Origin: Microbulbifer agarilyticus | Lineage (GTDB): Bacteria > Pseudomonadota > Gammaproteobacteria > Pseudomonadales > Cellvibrionaceae | Assembly (NCBI RefSeq): GCF_020171345.1 | Contig: NZ_JAIUZM010000003.1 | Coordinates: 1-64,000 of the forward strand | DNA: 64,000 nt | Reading direction: 5' to 3' | In this document: one piece after another, positions 35,320-43,306 of the stretch | Numbering within the stretch: position 1 is the stretch's first letter | Layout: the number at the start of each line of letters is the position of its first letter | The notes under the pieces: model-generated | Seen by the model: the letters and a program-made list of their open reading frames with translations, nothing else | What the model was told of the DNA's origin: nothing | The model's database searches: none | Made by a program: the position numbers and the translations under genes

Positions 35320-36345
35320 TCAGGGCGTTGCGACCGGGAACACCTGCTCCCAGTCTTGCTGCATATCGATGACAGTCCAGCCCCGGTCCTTCGCCTGGTC
35401 CAATCCTTTTTCCAGACGGCCTATGTACGACTTGCGATCGTAGGCCCACTCACGTTTGTCATCGGTGTGGTGCAGCAGCAGGCCAAAGCGCGGGCCTTTT
35501 CCTGCGGTGGTCCATTCAAGCATTTGAAAGTCACCGTCGGAATTTCCTGCCGCGAATAGTGGGCGCTGGCCGATATACCGGTGAATACCGACGGGCTTAC
35601 CTTCCTTGTCGTTAATCAGGTTGATATCCGCGAGCTTGACGATTTCTGGTTTGCCATCGCGGACCTGGTATTCGGCTTTGAGGCTGGACCCCACGACCTG
35701 ATCAGGCGGGATGCCGTAGGTCTGCTCTGCGAACACGCGCAGAAAATCAGTGCCACCACCGGAAACGATAAATGTCTTGAAACCGTTCGCGCGCAAGTAG
35801 TTGAGCAGTTCCAGCATCGGCTGGTAGACCATTTCGTTGTAGGGGCGGTTGGTTTTCGGGTGGCGGGCGTTTTTCAGCCACTGGGATACATTTTGTGAAA
35901 ATTCGTCTGCGGTCATATTGGCGTGGGTGGCGCCGATGATTTTCATCAGGCCTTCTTTGCCACTGGCCATCAATTTTTCCATGTCCCCCTTGAGGGCTGA
36001 GGCAAATGGCTCTTCGGTTTTCCACTCCGGGTGCTGGGGGGCCATTTTCTTGACCTGATCCAGTGCGTAGATCAACTGGAAATAAACCGGTTGTTCAGCC
36101 CACAGGGTGCCGTCGTTATCGAAGGTGGCGATACGCTGATTTTCTGGCACGAAGTCAGGGGAGCCTTCACGTGTTGTCTTTTCGACAAAGCTGACAATGG
36201 CCTGCTTGGTCTTGCCATCGGACCAGGAGGGGAGCGGGTCGTTACTCTCGGTCGCCCATACGCCAGTGCTTAGGTAAGCGAGGGAGACAAAAAGCAGCCA
36301 CAGAGCTGTGGTCGCGAAGCGGTACGGCAAAATCCGTAGTTGCAT
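35320..36345 (-). CDS. exported HAD-superfamily phosphatase
   Basis: About 341 residues from ATG 36345 (GGGAAG upstream). Signal peptide, then a haloacid-dehalogenase fold: motif I F-D-N-D-G-T-L-W (nucleophile and acid Asp), motif II IVSGGGTDFLRV, motif III around K (SLKAEYQVRDGKP) and motif IV FAAGNSDGDFQML. Most like phosphoserine-phosphatase-like HADs, but secreted. Gap of 69 bases to the sulfatase, so it may act on products or protect from phosphate limitation; this is inference. Confidence 0.85.
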   Translation of the reverse strand: MQLRILPYRFATTALWLLFVSLAYLSTGVWATESNDPLPSWSDGKTKQAIVSFVEKTTREGSPDFVPENQRIATFDNDGTLWAEQPVYFQLIYALDQVKKMAPQHPEWKTEEPFASALKGDMEKLMASGKEGLMKIIGATHANMTADEFSQNVSQWLKNARHPKTNRPYNEMVYQPMLELLNYLRANGFKTFIVSGGGTDFLRVFAEQTYGIPPDQVVGSSLKAEYQVRDGKPEIVKLADINLINDKEGKPVGIHRYIGQRPLFAAGNSDGDFQMLEWTTAGKGPRFGLLLHHTDDKREWAYDRKSYIGRLEKGLDQAKDRGWTVIDMQQDWEQVFPVATP

Positions 36346-36519
36346 AGAACTTCCCAAAATACTGCAGTGAAGTGCATGCGTTCGTGGTTCACTGTATAAA
36401 TCCTAGTTCGTGTTTTTCATTCTTGCGCTGCCCCCGCAATATTTTTTCAACTTTGTACGTTAAGCCGCAAAGCTGACCTGATGGTTCTGGAGCGATTCTG
36501 GGGCGGCTCTGGAATGAGG

Positions 36520-37839
36520 TTAGCGATTGCGGTGTGATGGGTTCAGCGCAGGCAGGTCCGGTTGTCGGCTTCGTGCCCGGCGCTTTGCGGCGTAAGCATC
36601 AATGGCGAGCTCCAGCTGTTCCCACAAAGGAGTCGCAGTCTCAGATGCCGCGGTGTCGCCATATTGTGCCCGCCCCAGGGCGAGCAGAGCTGCGGGTACA
36701 CGGGAATTCTGGTAGTCAGTAGAACCTTCAAGCTCTACCGCAGCTACGAGAGCACTAGTGTAGTCATGCTTTTTTGCTGCCTTGCGCAGTCTCGCCATAG
36801 TTTCCTGCCCGCTTGCCTTTCGATACTGGAGATAGCGTGACCGTACGCGCTGGGCCAACGCGGGAAGCCAATGCTTAGCGCACCACAGCGATAGGCCGAC
36901 CAGCGCCAGTATCAGCAGCCACTGGGCAAGCGAGAAGCTGCGAACAACGGATGCTCCTTTCACCCGGACCTTAATGGGGTCCACCGAGGCGGTTCGGATA
37001 CTGCCGTTGTCCAGGTCATACCAGCGCAGGGTAATTGCCGGCAGTTCACCTCGCGTTGGTACTTCCGCGACAAAGGTGACTTTCTCGGTGCGTTTACCGG
37101 TGTCGATGTCGCGAAAGTCACTGTGGTCTACCGCCTTTGGCGTGTCCGGGTAAGCGGCAATGCCATCTACATTGGTTTGGCTTTGTAACAGCGGGATAAA
37201 CATTACCGTTGATCCCTGAATTGTGGCGGTTACGGTGCGGCTAAAGCTATCTCCGGGGCGCAACTTGTCCGGCTCCCCGTTGATCGTTTGCGTCAGGGTG
37301 AGGTCGCGCGCGGCGATATATGGGCGCAAGTTTTCCGCGCCTTTGGGGGCGGTGACGGTGAGGGTGTGTGCAGGAAGGGGCACGTTTGTGACGATGTCTC
37401 TGTCATTCTGCGGACTTCGGTAGTGCACTTGAAGGCTGGATGGGGGTAACTGAAAGGTGCCCGGGGTCAGGGGGACCACCTGATACTCCCGTATTACCCC
37501 TGACCAGGTTTTCCCGTTGATGGTTTGACTGGTAGAGACTGTGGACTTCTCTGGCAGTGTCACCGAAAGATTAGGGCTGTCGAATTGGGGGAATTCGATT
37601 GGCTTACTGAGCCAGGTGGGAACCAATACCGTCACACGGAAGGTTACTGCCTGCCCGGGAGCGATGCCGGACTCGGAAAGCGCACTCTGCACGATCGGTT
37701 TGTTGTCTGCCTGCTGATTGCTGGTCAGAACCGAAGGCGTGTCGGTTTGTGTAGCGATCGTGACGGCAGTCGTAAGAACAAGCATGAGACCTGCGACGAA
37801 GCACGCAGTCCGTCTCAGGTAAGCGGCAGCGCAAGTCAC
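36520..37839 (-). CDS. batD: BatD-like protein
   Basis: 439 residues: a short N-terminal membrane signal, Ig-like beta domains (QSALSESGIAPGQAVTFRVTVLVP, residues about 45-70; PGTFQLPPSSLQVHYR; GDSFSRTVTATIQGST), one membrane segment (about 300-320, WLLILALVGLSLWC) and a basic cytosolic tail. This is the layout of BatD (Bacteroides aerotolerance) proteins; their role in envelope stress is not settled. Last gene of the operon; ATG 37839 overlaps the stop of the preceding gene by 4 bases. Confidence 0.85.
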   Translation of the reverse strand: MTCAAAYLRRTACFVAGLMLVLTTAVTIATQTDTPSVLTSNQQADNKPIVQSALSESGIAPGQAVTFRVTVLVPTWLSKPIEFPQFDSPNLSVTLPEKSTVSTSQTINGKTWSGVIREYQVVPLTPGTFQLPPSSLQVHYRSPQNDRDIVTNVPLPAHTLTVTAPKGAENLRPYIAARDLTLTQTINGEPDKLRPGDSFSRTVTATIQGSTVMFIPLLQSQTNVDGIAAYPDTPKAVDHSDFRDIDTGKRTEKVTFVAEVPTRGELPAITLRWYDLDNGSIRTASVDPIKVRVKGASVVRSFSLAQWLLILALVGLSLWCAKHWLPALAQRVRSRYLQYRKASGQETMARLRKAAKKHDYTSALVAAVELEGSTDYQNSRVPAALLALGRAQYGDTAASETATPLWEQLELAIDAYAAKRRARSRQPDLPALNPSHRNR

Positions 37840-39524
37840 GGAGTACTCTCCGGCGCTGGTGCACTCGCGGCTTCAACCGCAAACCGCTGCTTGAGAAACT
37901 CGCTGGTACTGGTATCCAGTGTGGACATCCACTGCTCTGCATTTACCTCTGTGCCACTGACCGGTGTTGGTGGTGCTTCCATTTCTTGTTGCTGTTGCTC
38001 GTCGTAGCGGTCGTCATCGCTTTCAGTTTGTTCATATTTTTCTTCCTCCTCGCCCCGGGATTTCTCCATGTAAGTGAGAATCTCACGAGAGAGTTGCAGG
38101 TTTTCCTGTGCCCCAGGGAAATTCGGATCTATCTGCAGTACCTGTTCAAATCCGGTAATGGCGTCCTGATACTGGCCACTTTTAACCTGGGCCATGGCGC
38201 GGGTGAAGATGGCCTCTGGTGCATCAAGCGGTGCCAGTGTGTTCGCCGCGTCCTCATAATGTCCAGCCTGATACTGCGCGTATCCGCGGTGGTACACATC
38301 GGCAAATGCGTCGGCCGCGCGAGCATATTCTTTGCGTTGCATCAGCCATTGGCCGAGTTGATCCGGTGTAAACAGCCGGCTAAGAAACGCATTTGCCGGT
38401 GGCCCCTGTGGGACTGCGGTTGTGGAGGTCGTCGCGGTTTGGGCGTTAGATGTTTGTGCGGTGACCCATGGTGTCAGAAGGTACAGGAGACTGAAGATAC
38501 AAAGTACCAGGCCAACACTTGCGCCAGCCCGAGTCGATAATGTGGAGGAGGGTATGGAGAAGGCTGTTGTCGATCCAGTTGCGGGTAACATCCAGCCGCG
38601 ACGAAACCAGAGTAGCGCGAGCAGCGCCGCGGGCCAGGCGAGCCACCAGCCGCGATCGTCCCACTGGAGATTCTCGTCCCTGGCCAGCGCCTGGCGGAAA
38701 CCACTATCGAAGTAACGCACAAAGCCTTCGATATCGCGGGTATCCGGCGTTACCCGTTCTACACGCGCATCATGCACTTGTTCAGCCCCGGGTATTTTGG
38801 CGCTACTCGGCAACAGTATCAGCATCCCAAGGGTGTTCGCGCGATTGCGCTGGTTGAAGTGGGCAACGTCCGTCGTTTCAATGCCGTCATTCAGAAACAG
38901 AATGCCTCCGGAGGTGCCGGCCTGTTGCAGAATACTCTGCGCCATGTTCAATGCACTGGATGCGTGGTTGCCAGCTACTGGCATGATGTCGGCGGCTAAC
39001 CCTTCCACATATGGGCGCAACAGGTTCTGATCCTCGGTCAGGGGGACCACCCGATGCGCCGTGCCGGCGTAGGCGATCAGTGCCGTGGGGGCGCCGTCGC
39101 GGCGTTTCAGCAAGTCGTAGACCTTTTGCTTGGCGCGCTCCAGACGGCTGGGTGCGACATCGGTTTCGGTCATGCTCTGATTTACCTGCACGGCAATCAC
39201 CAGGGGCGCGGTGCGCCCCATCAGCGAGTCGGGCAGGCGCGTCCACGCGGGTCCCGCGGTGGCCAGGGTCAGTAGCGCGAGCAGCAACGCGAGTGCATCG
39301 ATGGGTAAGAAGCGTGGCCAGTGTGCTCTATCGCGCTCACCAACACTGAGCGCGCGGGCCAGATGGGGAGCGATTGGCAGGGAAGGCTTGTCGACCGCGC
39401 GCTCCGGTGGACGGCGCTGTCTCCACCACAGGGTCAAAATAATCGGCAACAGCAGGAGCCAGAGCGGACGCAAAAAATGGAATGCAGTGAGGAAACTGCT
39501 GAGGTCACCGGCAAGATCGCTCAT
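37836..39524 (-). CDS. BatB-BatC fusion: von Willebrand A plus TPR
   Basis: 562 residues. N-terminal membrane anchor (FLRPLWLLLLPIILTLWW), vWA domain (about 85-290), a second membrane segment (about 305-365) and TPR repeats (about 380-490; KEYARAADAFADVYHRGYAQYQAGHYEDA), followed by an acidic tail. BatB and BatC are normally separate. The MIDAS motif DxSxS is replaced: the sequence reads AVQVNQSMTET, with Gln for the first Asp and Asn for the first Ser, so metal-dependent binding is probably lost. Overlaps both neighbours by 4 bases. Confidence 0.85.
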   Translation of the reverse strand: MSDLAGDLSSFLTAFHFLRPLWLLLLPIILTLWWRQRRPPERAVDKPSLPIAPHLARALSVGERDRAHWPRFLPIDALALLLALLTLATAGPAWTRLPDSLMGRTAPLVIAVQVNQSMTETDVAPSRLERAKQKVYDLLKRRDGAPTALIAYAGTAHRVVPLTEDQNLLRPYVEGLAADIMPVAGNHASSALNMAQSILQQAGTSGGILFLNDGIETTDVAHFNQRNRANTLGMLILLPSSAKIPGAEQVHDARVERVTPDTRDIEGFVRYFDSGFRQALARDENLQWDDRGWWLAWPAALLALLWFRRGWMLPATGSTTAFSIPSSTLSTRAGASVGLVLCIFSLLYLLTPWVTAQTSNAQTATTSTTAVPQGPPANAFLSRLFTPDQLGQWLMQRKEYARAADAFADVYHRGYAQYQAGHYEDAANTLAPLDAPEAIFTRAMAQVKSGQYQDAITGFEQVLQIDPNFPGAQENLQLSREILTYMEKSRGEEEEKYEQTESDDDRYDEQQQQEMEAPPTPVSGTEVNAEQWMSTLDTSTSEFLKQRFAVEAASAPAPESTP

Positions 39525-40531
39525 GTTGATGCCGCCTGAAGATTCCGGCCGCCTCTCTGCAGAGTCAAAGCCAATCCCAATAAGGACAACAGCAAGGCAA
39601 TACCGAGCGGCCAGTGACTCAAGCCGGTGCGGGGGCGATAGGTCTCGCTATCCACTTTTTTTGGTACCAGTGCATCAATTTCTTTATAGATTTGCGTAAG
39701 CGCCTGTTGGTCGTTGGCAAAATAAAAGTTGCCACCGGTGCGTTGCGCGATGGCCTTTAGCGTGGCTTCGTCCAGCCGGTTCTCGGATTCGCCCTGCGGG
39801 TCGCCTACACCGACCGTGAGAATTTTTACGTCGCGCTGGTTGGCGATGGATGCGGCATTGATTGGGCTCATGCGGCTGGCGGTATCGCTACCATCACTCA
39901 GTAAAATCAGCAGCCGTTGCTTTACCTCGCTGCTTTCGAACTGGCGAATGGCGAGGCCAATGGCATCACCGAGGGCGGTGTGCGGCCCGGCCATGCCCAC
40001 TTCCGTTTGACGCAGTAGTTCGAGTACCGTGTCGAGATCGGTGGTGAGTGGCGCTTGCACAAATGCTTTGCTGCCAAATACGATCAGTGAGATCCGCTCG
40101 CCTTCGCGGCCCTGTAGAAAATCCGCCAGTACGCTTTTTACCCCGGCCAGTCGTTGCAGCCGCTGATCGCCTGCACCCATAAAATCCTCCTGCGCCATGG
40201 AGCCGGAAATATCTACCGCGAGAATGAGATCTCGCGCGGGTTTCTGAAGTGTTACCGCTTCGCCTTCCAGCTGTGGGCGCGCCAGCGCGCTCAGGATCAG
40301 AATCCAAATGAGAGCGCCGAGCAGGTGCTGCCAAAGTTGACGACGACGCACGATGGCACCGGCGCGGGGTGACAGACCGAGGCGCTCGCTGATGCGCTGA
40401 AAAAAGGGTACCCGAATGGCTGGCACGCGCACCCGGTAGGGTGGTGCCATTTTCCATACCAGGAGCGGAAGTGGCAGTAGCAAAAAGACCCAGGGTGCGG
40501 CAAAACTCAGACTTGCCAGAAAACTGCTCAC
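39521..40531 (-). CDS. batA: BatA-like von Willebrand A protein
   Basis: About 336 residues from GTG 40531, which overlaps the upstream stop (GTGA) and follows GGAG at 8 bases; the longer frame to 40651 has no similarity. Membrane anchor (AAPWVFLLLPLPLLVWKM), a second one (LLGALIWILILSALAR) and a periplasmic/cytosolic vWA domain with an intact MIDAS: LILAVDISGSMAQEDF (D-x-S-x-S), T in VGMAGPHTALGD and D in LLSDGSDTAS. C-terminal membrane segment. It is the metal-binding partner of the degenerate BatB part. Confidence 0.9.
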   Translation of the reverse strand: MSSFLASLSFAAPWVFLLLPLPLLVWKMAPPYRVRVPAIRVPFFQRISERLGLSPRAGAIVRRRQLWQHLLGALIWILILSALARPQLEGEAVTLQKPARDLILAVDISGSMAQEDFMGAGDQRLQRLAGVKSVLADFLQGREGERISLIVFGSKAFVQAPLTTDLDTVLELLRQTEVGMAGPHTALGDAIGLAIRQFESSEVKQRLLILLSDGSDTASRMSPINAASIANQRDVKILTVGVGDPQGESENRLDEATLKAIAQRTGGNFYFANDQQALTQIYKEIDALVPKKVDSETYRPRTGLSHWPLGIALLLSLLGLALTLQRGGRNLQAAST

Positions 40532-41058
40532 AATGTTTTCTCCGCAGAGGTAGTCGGCTGTACAGAGCTCTTTGCGGGCGAGGGCGTAGCCTTGACGTGT
40601 TGTCGAATCCAGTTGCGTGCGGCACTTGTGAGCGCGGGCTGTGGTGGACAAGGCCGGTAGGCGCCTTGTAATAAGGTTTCGCCCACTGCGCCCGTAAATG
40701 CATTGCCGGGGTAGTGCCGGTTTAGAAAATCCAGCCAGACCGATCCGGTGAGTCCCGCCACTTGATCCCGCGGATAAGCAACCAGGGCGGTGCGCCGCAA
40801 AAGTTCGGCGATTTGTGCCGGGTCGCCCTCAACCGTGTCCAGCGCCCTTAACGCCGCGCGCCGGTACGCGTTTGCGCGGTAACGGCGGTATGCCAGTGCG
40901 GCCACCGCCAGTACCAGCAGCAGTACGCTTAACAGCAGGCTTTTCGCCAGCGGGGTTTGTGGCCACAGGGAAATGGCATCCGGAACCGGGGGCGGAGCCA
41001 GCTGCGCAATGAGATCGGGCAAGGTGGTTTCAGTTGTTGTCGGGTTACTCTGGGCCAC
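40528..41058 (-). CDS. DUF4381 protein of the Bat operon
   Basis: 176 residues: one membrane segment near the N-terminus (SLLLSVLLLVLAVAALAYR, about 36-54) and a cytosolic helical region with a YRRAALRALD and VWLDFLNRHYPG segment typical of DUF4381, a standard member of MoxR-DUF58-vWA operons. GTG 41058 follows GGAGG at a spacing of 7. It overlaps the DUF58 gene by 14 bases and BatA by 4. Confidence 0.85.
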   Translation of the reverse strand: MAQSNPTTTETTLPDLIAQLAPPPVPDAISLWPQTPLAKSLLLSVLLLVLAVAALAYRRYRANAYRRAALRALDTVEGDPAQIAELLRRTALVAYPRDQVAGLTGSVWLDFLNRHYPGNAFTGAVGETLLQGAYRPCPPQPALTSAARNWIRQHVKATPSPAKSSVQPTTSAEKTL

Positions 41059-42103
41059 CGCTAGCCTCCGACTCTGAATAGGGCTTTACGTTGGCTTCAG
41101 GTTGCGGCGCCTTACTTGGCGCAAGTCCCAGCAGGCGGCGCAACTGCGGCAGAGTTTCCTCTCCCGCAGATAGCGGCGCCAGGGGGATCCCATAGTGTCG
41201 TTGCCATTGCGCAATAGCGGCGCGACGCTCTTCGGTAAAGTGATTTAATGCCGAGTGGATCGCACGATCGCTGGTGTCCAGAGTTGCCTGCCTGTCTCCG
41301 TCAGAGATGGCACTGACAAAACCCTCGGGTACCGTTTCCCCGGTCGGGTCGGATACGGGCATTAAAATCACGTCGTTGTGTCGCGCAAGGCCGGCCAGCA
41401 ACCGGTCGCTGGCGGGGCCGATGACATCGAAGTCGCTAATCAGCAATACAAGGTGGTCGCGCCGGGCAATATTGGCAACTGCCTGCAGCACCGTATCTAG
41501 CGAGGTGGGGTTTGCGGGCGGCGCATCCGCATGCAGGCGCTGGTTTGCCTGCGCCAGTTCGCTGAGAAAATGCGTGAGCGCGCGCCGGTTGCGTTTGGGG
41601 CGCTGTGCATAAAGCCCATCGTCGCGCACCACGATACCGCCCACACGGTCGTTCTGATGTAGTACGGCGAAGGCGGCGTAGGCCGCCGCTTCAGCGGCGG
41701 TGACCGACTTCATGGCGAAGTGGGTACCATAAAACATCGATATACGCTGGTCCGCGACGATCAGCGCCGGGCGGTCCCGCTCTTCCGTATACACCCGCAC
41801 ATGGGGTTCGCCAGTACGCGCCGTTACTTTCCAGTCGATGGAACGGACATCGTCCGATGGCCAATACTCGCGCAGTTCCTCGAAATTGAGTCCGCGCCCG
41901 CGCAATGGCGAATGATGCTGTCCGGCCAGCACGCTGCGTACTGGTTGACGCGGCAGCAGGTTGAGGGTTTGTGCGGGTCCTTCCAGTGCTTGCAGGTGCG
42001 CGAGGTCTACGTGAACACGCGGGTCGTCAGCGCTGCGCGGTGCGGCAACAGTGTCGATGCCTGCGCGGGTGTAATTTCGGCTGCGGGTGAAAAAATTTGG
42101 CAT
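41045..42103 (-). CDS. DUF58 domain protein (degenerate vWA)
   Basis: About 352 residues from ATG 42103; the frame is open further but lies on the MoxR gene in another frame. The signature is GRGLNFEELREYWPSDDVRSIDWKVTARTGEPHVRVYTEERDR (DUF58 core, given here in part), with GHHSPLRG just before. The C-terminal part has a vWA-like fold. Acts with MoxR and Bat proteins in a membrane complex of unclear role; no membrane segment is visible. Gap of 22 bases to the MoxR gene. Confidence 0.88.
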   Translation of the reverse strand: MPNFFTRSRNYTRAGIDTVAAPRSADDPRVHVDLAHLQALEGPAQTLNLLPRQPVRSVLAGQHHSPLRGRGLNFEELREYWPSDDVRSIDWKVTARTGEPHVRVYTEERDRPALIVADQRISMFYGTHFAMKSVTAAEAAAYAAFAVLHQNDRVGGIVVRDDGLYAQRPKRNRRALTHFLSELAQANQRLHADAPPANPTSLDTVLQAVANIARRDHLVLLISDFDVIGPASDRLLAGLARHNDVILMPVSDPTGETVPEGFVSAISDGDRQATLDTSDRAIHSALNHFTEERRAAIAQWQRHYGIPLAPLSAGEETLPQLRRLLGLAPSKAPQPEANVKPYSESEASGGPE

Positions 42104-42125
42104 GACAATCGCCCCGGTCCAGGTG

Positions 42126-43175
42126 TCAGGGCAGTGCGACGACTTTGAGCAAGGTGTCGATCGCCCGGTCCGCACTGATGCCTTCCCCCTGCGCCTCGAA
42201 GCTGAGCCCCAGGCGATGCCGCAGGCAGTCGTGAATGACGGCGTGGATATCCAGCGGATCGACATAGTCCCGGCCCTCCAGCCACGCATTGGTCCGGCCG
42301 GCCTTATCCAGGGCAATGGAGCCTCGCGGGCTGGCGCCAATCTCGATCCAGCGCGCGAGATCCGGCGAGCGCTCCCCCGGGTGGCGGGTTGCCTCGACCA
42401 GATCTGCCATATAGCGCGCCATCGGGTGGGATACGTGAATGGCGGCAATTTCCCGGCGCGCGTTGAATACCGCCTGCTGTGGAATCACGTCCGTAGTGTG
42501 TTTGCCGGCGGTTGTATTTGCGCCTTGCTCGTCTTTCTCTTTACTGCTCTCCGTGCCGCTCTCAGTACTGCTATCCGTGTTGCTATGAATGGCCGCGATC
42601 TCCTCGTTGCGCACCAGCTCGATCACCTCAACCTCATCTTCCACCGGTGGGTAGCTGATCAGCACGTGCATCAGGAATCGGTCCAGTTGCGCTTCCGGCA
42701 GCGGGTAGGTGCCCTCCTGCTCGATGGGGTTCTGGGTGGCCATCACCATAAACAGGGGTGGCAGCGGGTGGGTTTTGCCGGCGACGGTGACCTGGCGCTC
42801 CTCCATGGCCTCCAGCAACGCGGACTGCACCTTGGCCGGGGCGCGGTTAATTTCATCGGCCAGCACAATGTTGGCGAAAATGGGGCCGGGATGAAAACGG
42901 AATTCGGAACCCTGGTCGCTCCGGTACAGCATGTCGGTACCGGTCACGTCTGCGGGGAGCAGGTCCGGGGTAAACTGAATGCGACTGAAGTCGGCTTCCA
43001 GGTTTTTCGCCAGTGCCTTGATGGCGCGGGTCTTGGCGAGGCCAGGCAGCCCTTCCACCAGAAGATTCCCGTTGGCCAGCAAACCGATAATCAGACGCCG
43101 GATCACGTCCCGCTGGCCTACGATGGCACGACCCATGCCCGCTTCCAATGCTGCAATCTGATCACGTGCCGACAC
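42126..43175 (-). CDS. MoxR family AAA+ ATPase
   Basis: 349 residues. Chaperone-like ATPase: sensor/Walker A is the MoxR variant LLVEGLPGLAKT (about residues 36-47), Walker B IVLADEINRAPAKVQSALLEAM, sensor 1 FMVMATQNPIEQEGTYPLPEAQ with FDRFL-like LDRFLMHV. Start GTG 43175 is chosen because GGAGG is 7 bases upstream; TTG 43181 would be too close. An insert of about 40 Ser/Thr/Glu-rich residues (HSNTDSSTESGTESSKEKDE) separates the AAA core from the lid. First gene of the six-gene operon. Confidence 0.93.
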   Translation of the reverse strand: MSARDQIAALEAGMGRAIVGQRDVIRRLIIGLLANGNLLVEGLPGLAKTRAIKALAKNLEADFSRIQFTPDLLPADVTGTDMLYRSDQGSEFRFHPGPIFANIVLADEINRAPAKVQSALLEAMEERQVTVAGKTHPLPPLFMVMATQNPIEQEGTYPLPEAQLDRFLMHVLISYPPVEDEVEVIELVRNEEIAAIHSNTDSSTESGTESSKEKDEQGANTTAGKHTTDVIPQQAVFNARREIAAIHVSHPMARYMADLVEATRHPGERSPDLARWIEIGASPRGSIALDKAGRTNAWLEGRDYVDPLDIHAVIHDCLRHRLGLSFEAQGEGISADRAIDTLLKVVALP

Positions 43176-43306
43176 GGACAATCCTCCATACTGCGTCTCT
43201 ATTAACGCTAGCAGATTGGGGGCAGAGGTCAGAGGCGTAAGAAGCTATACTCGGTGTCTTCAAACACCTTAACTCGCTGATAATAAGAGCATAATTCGGA
43301 GACAGG

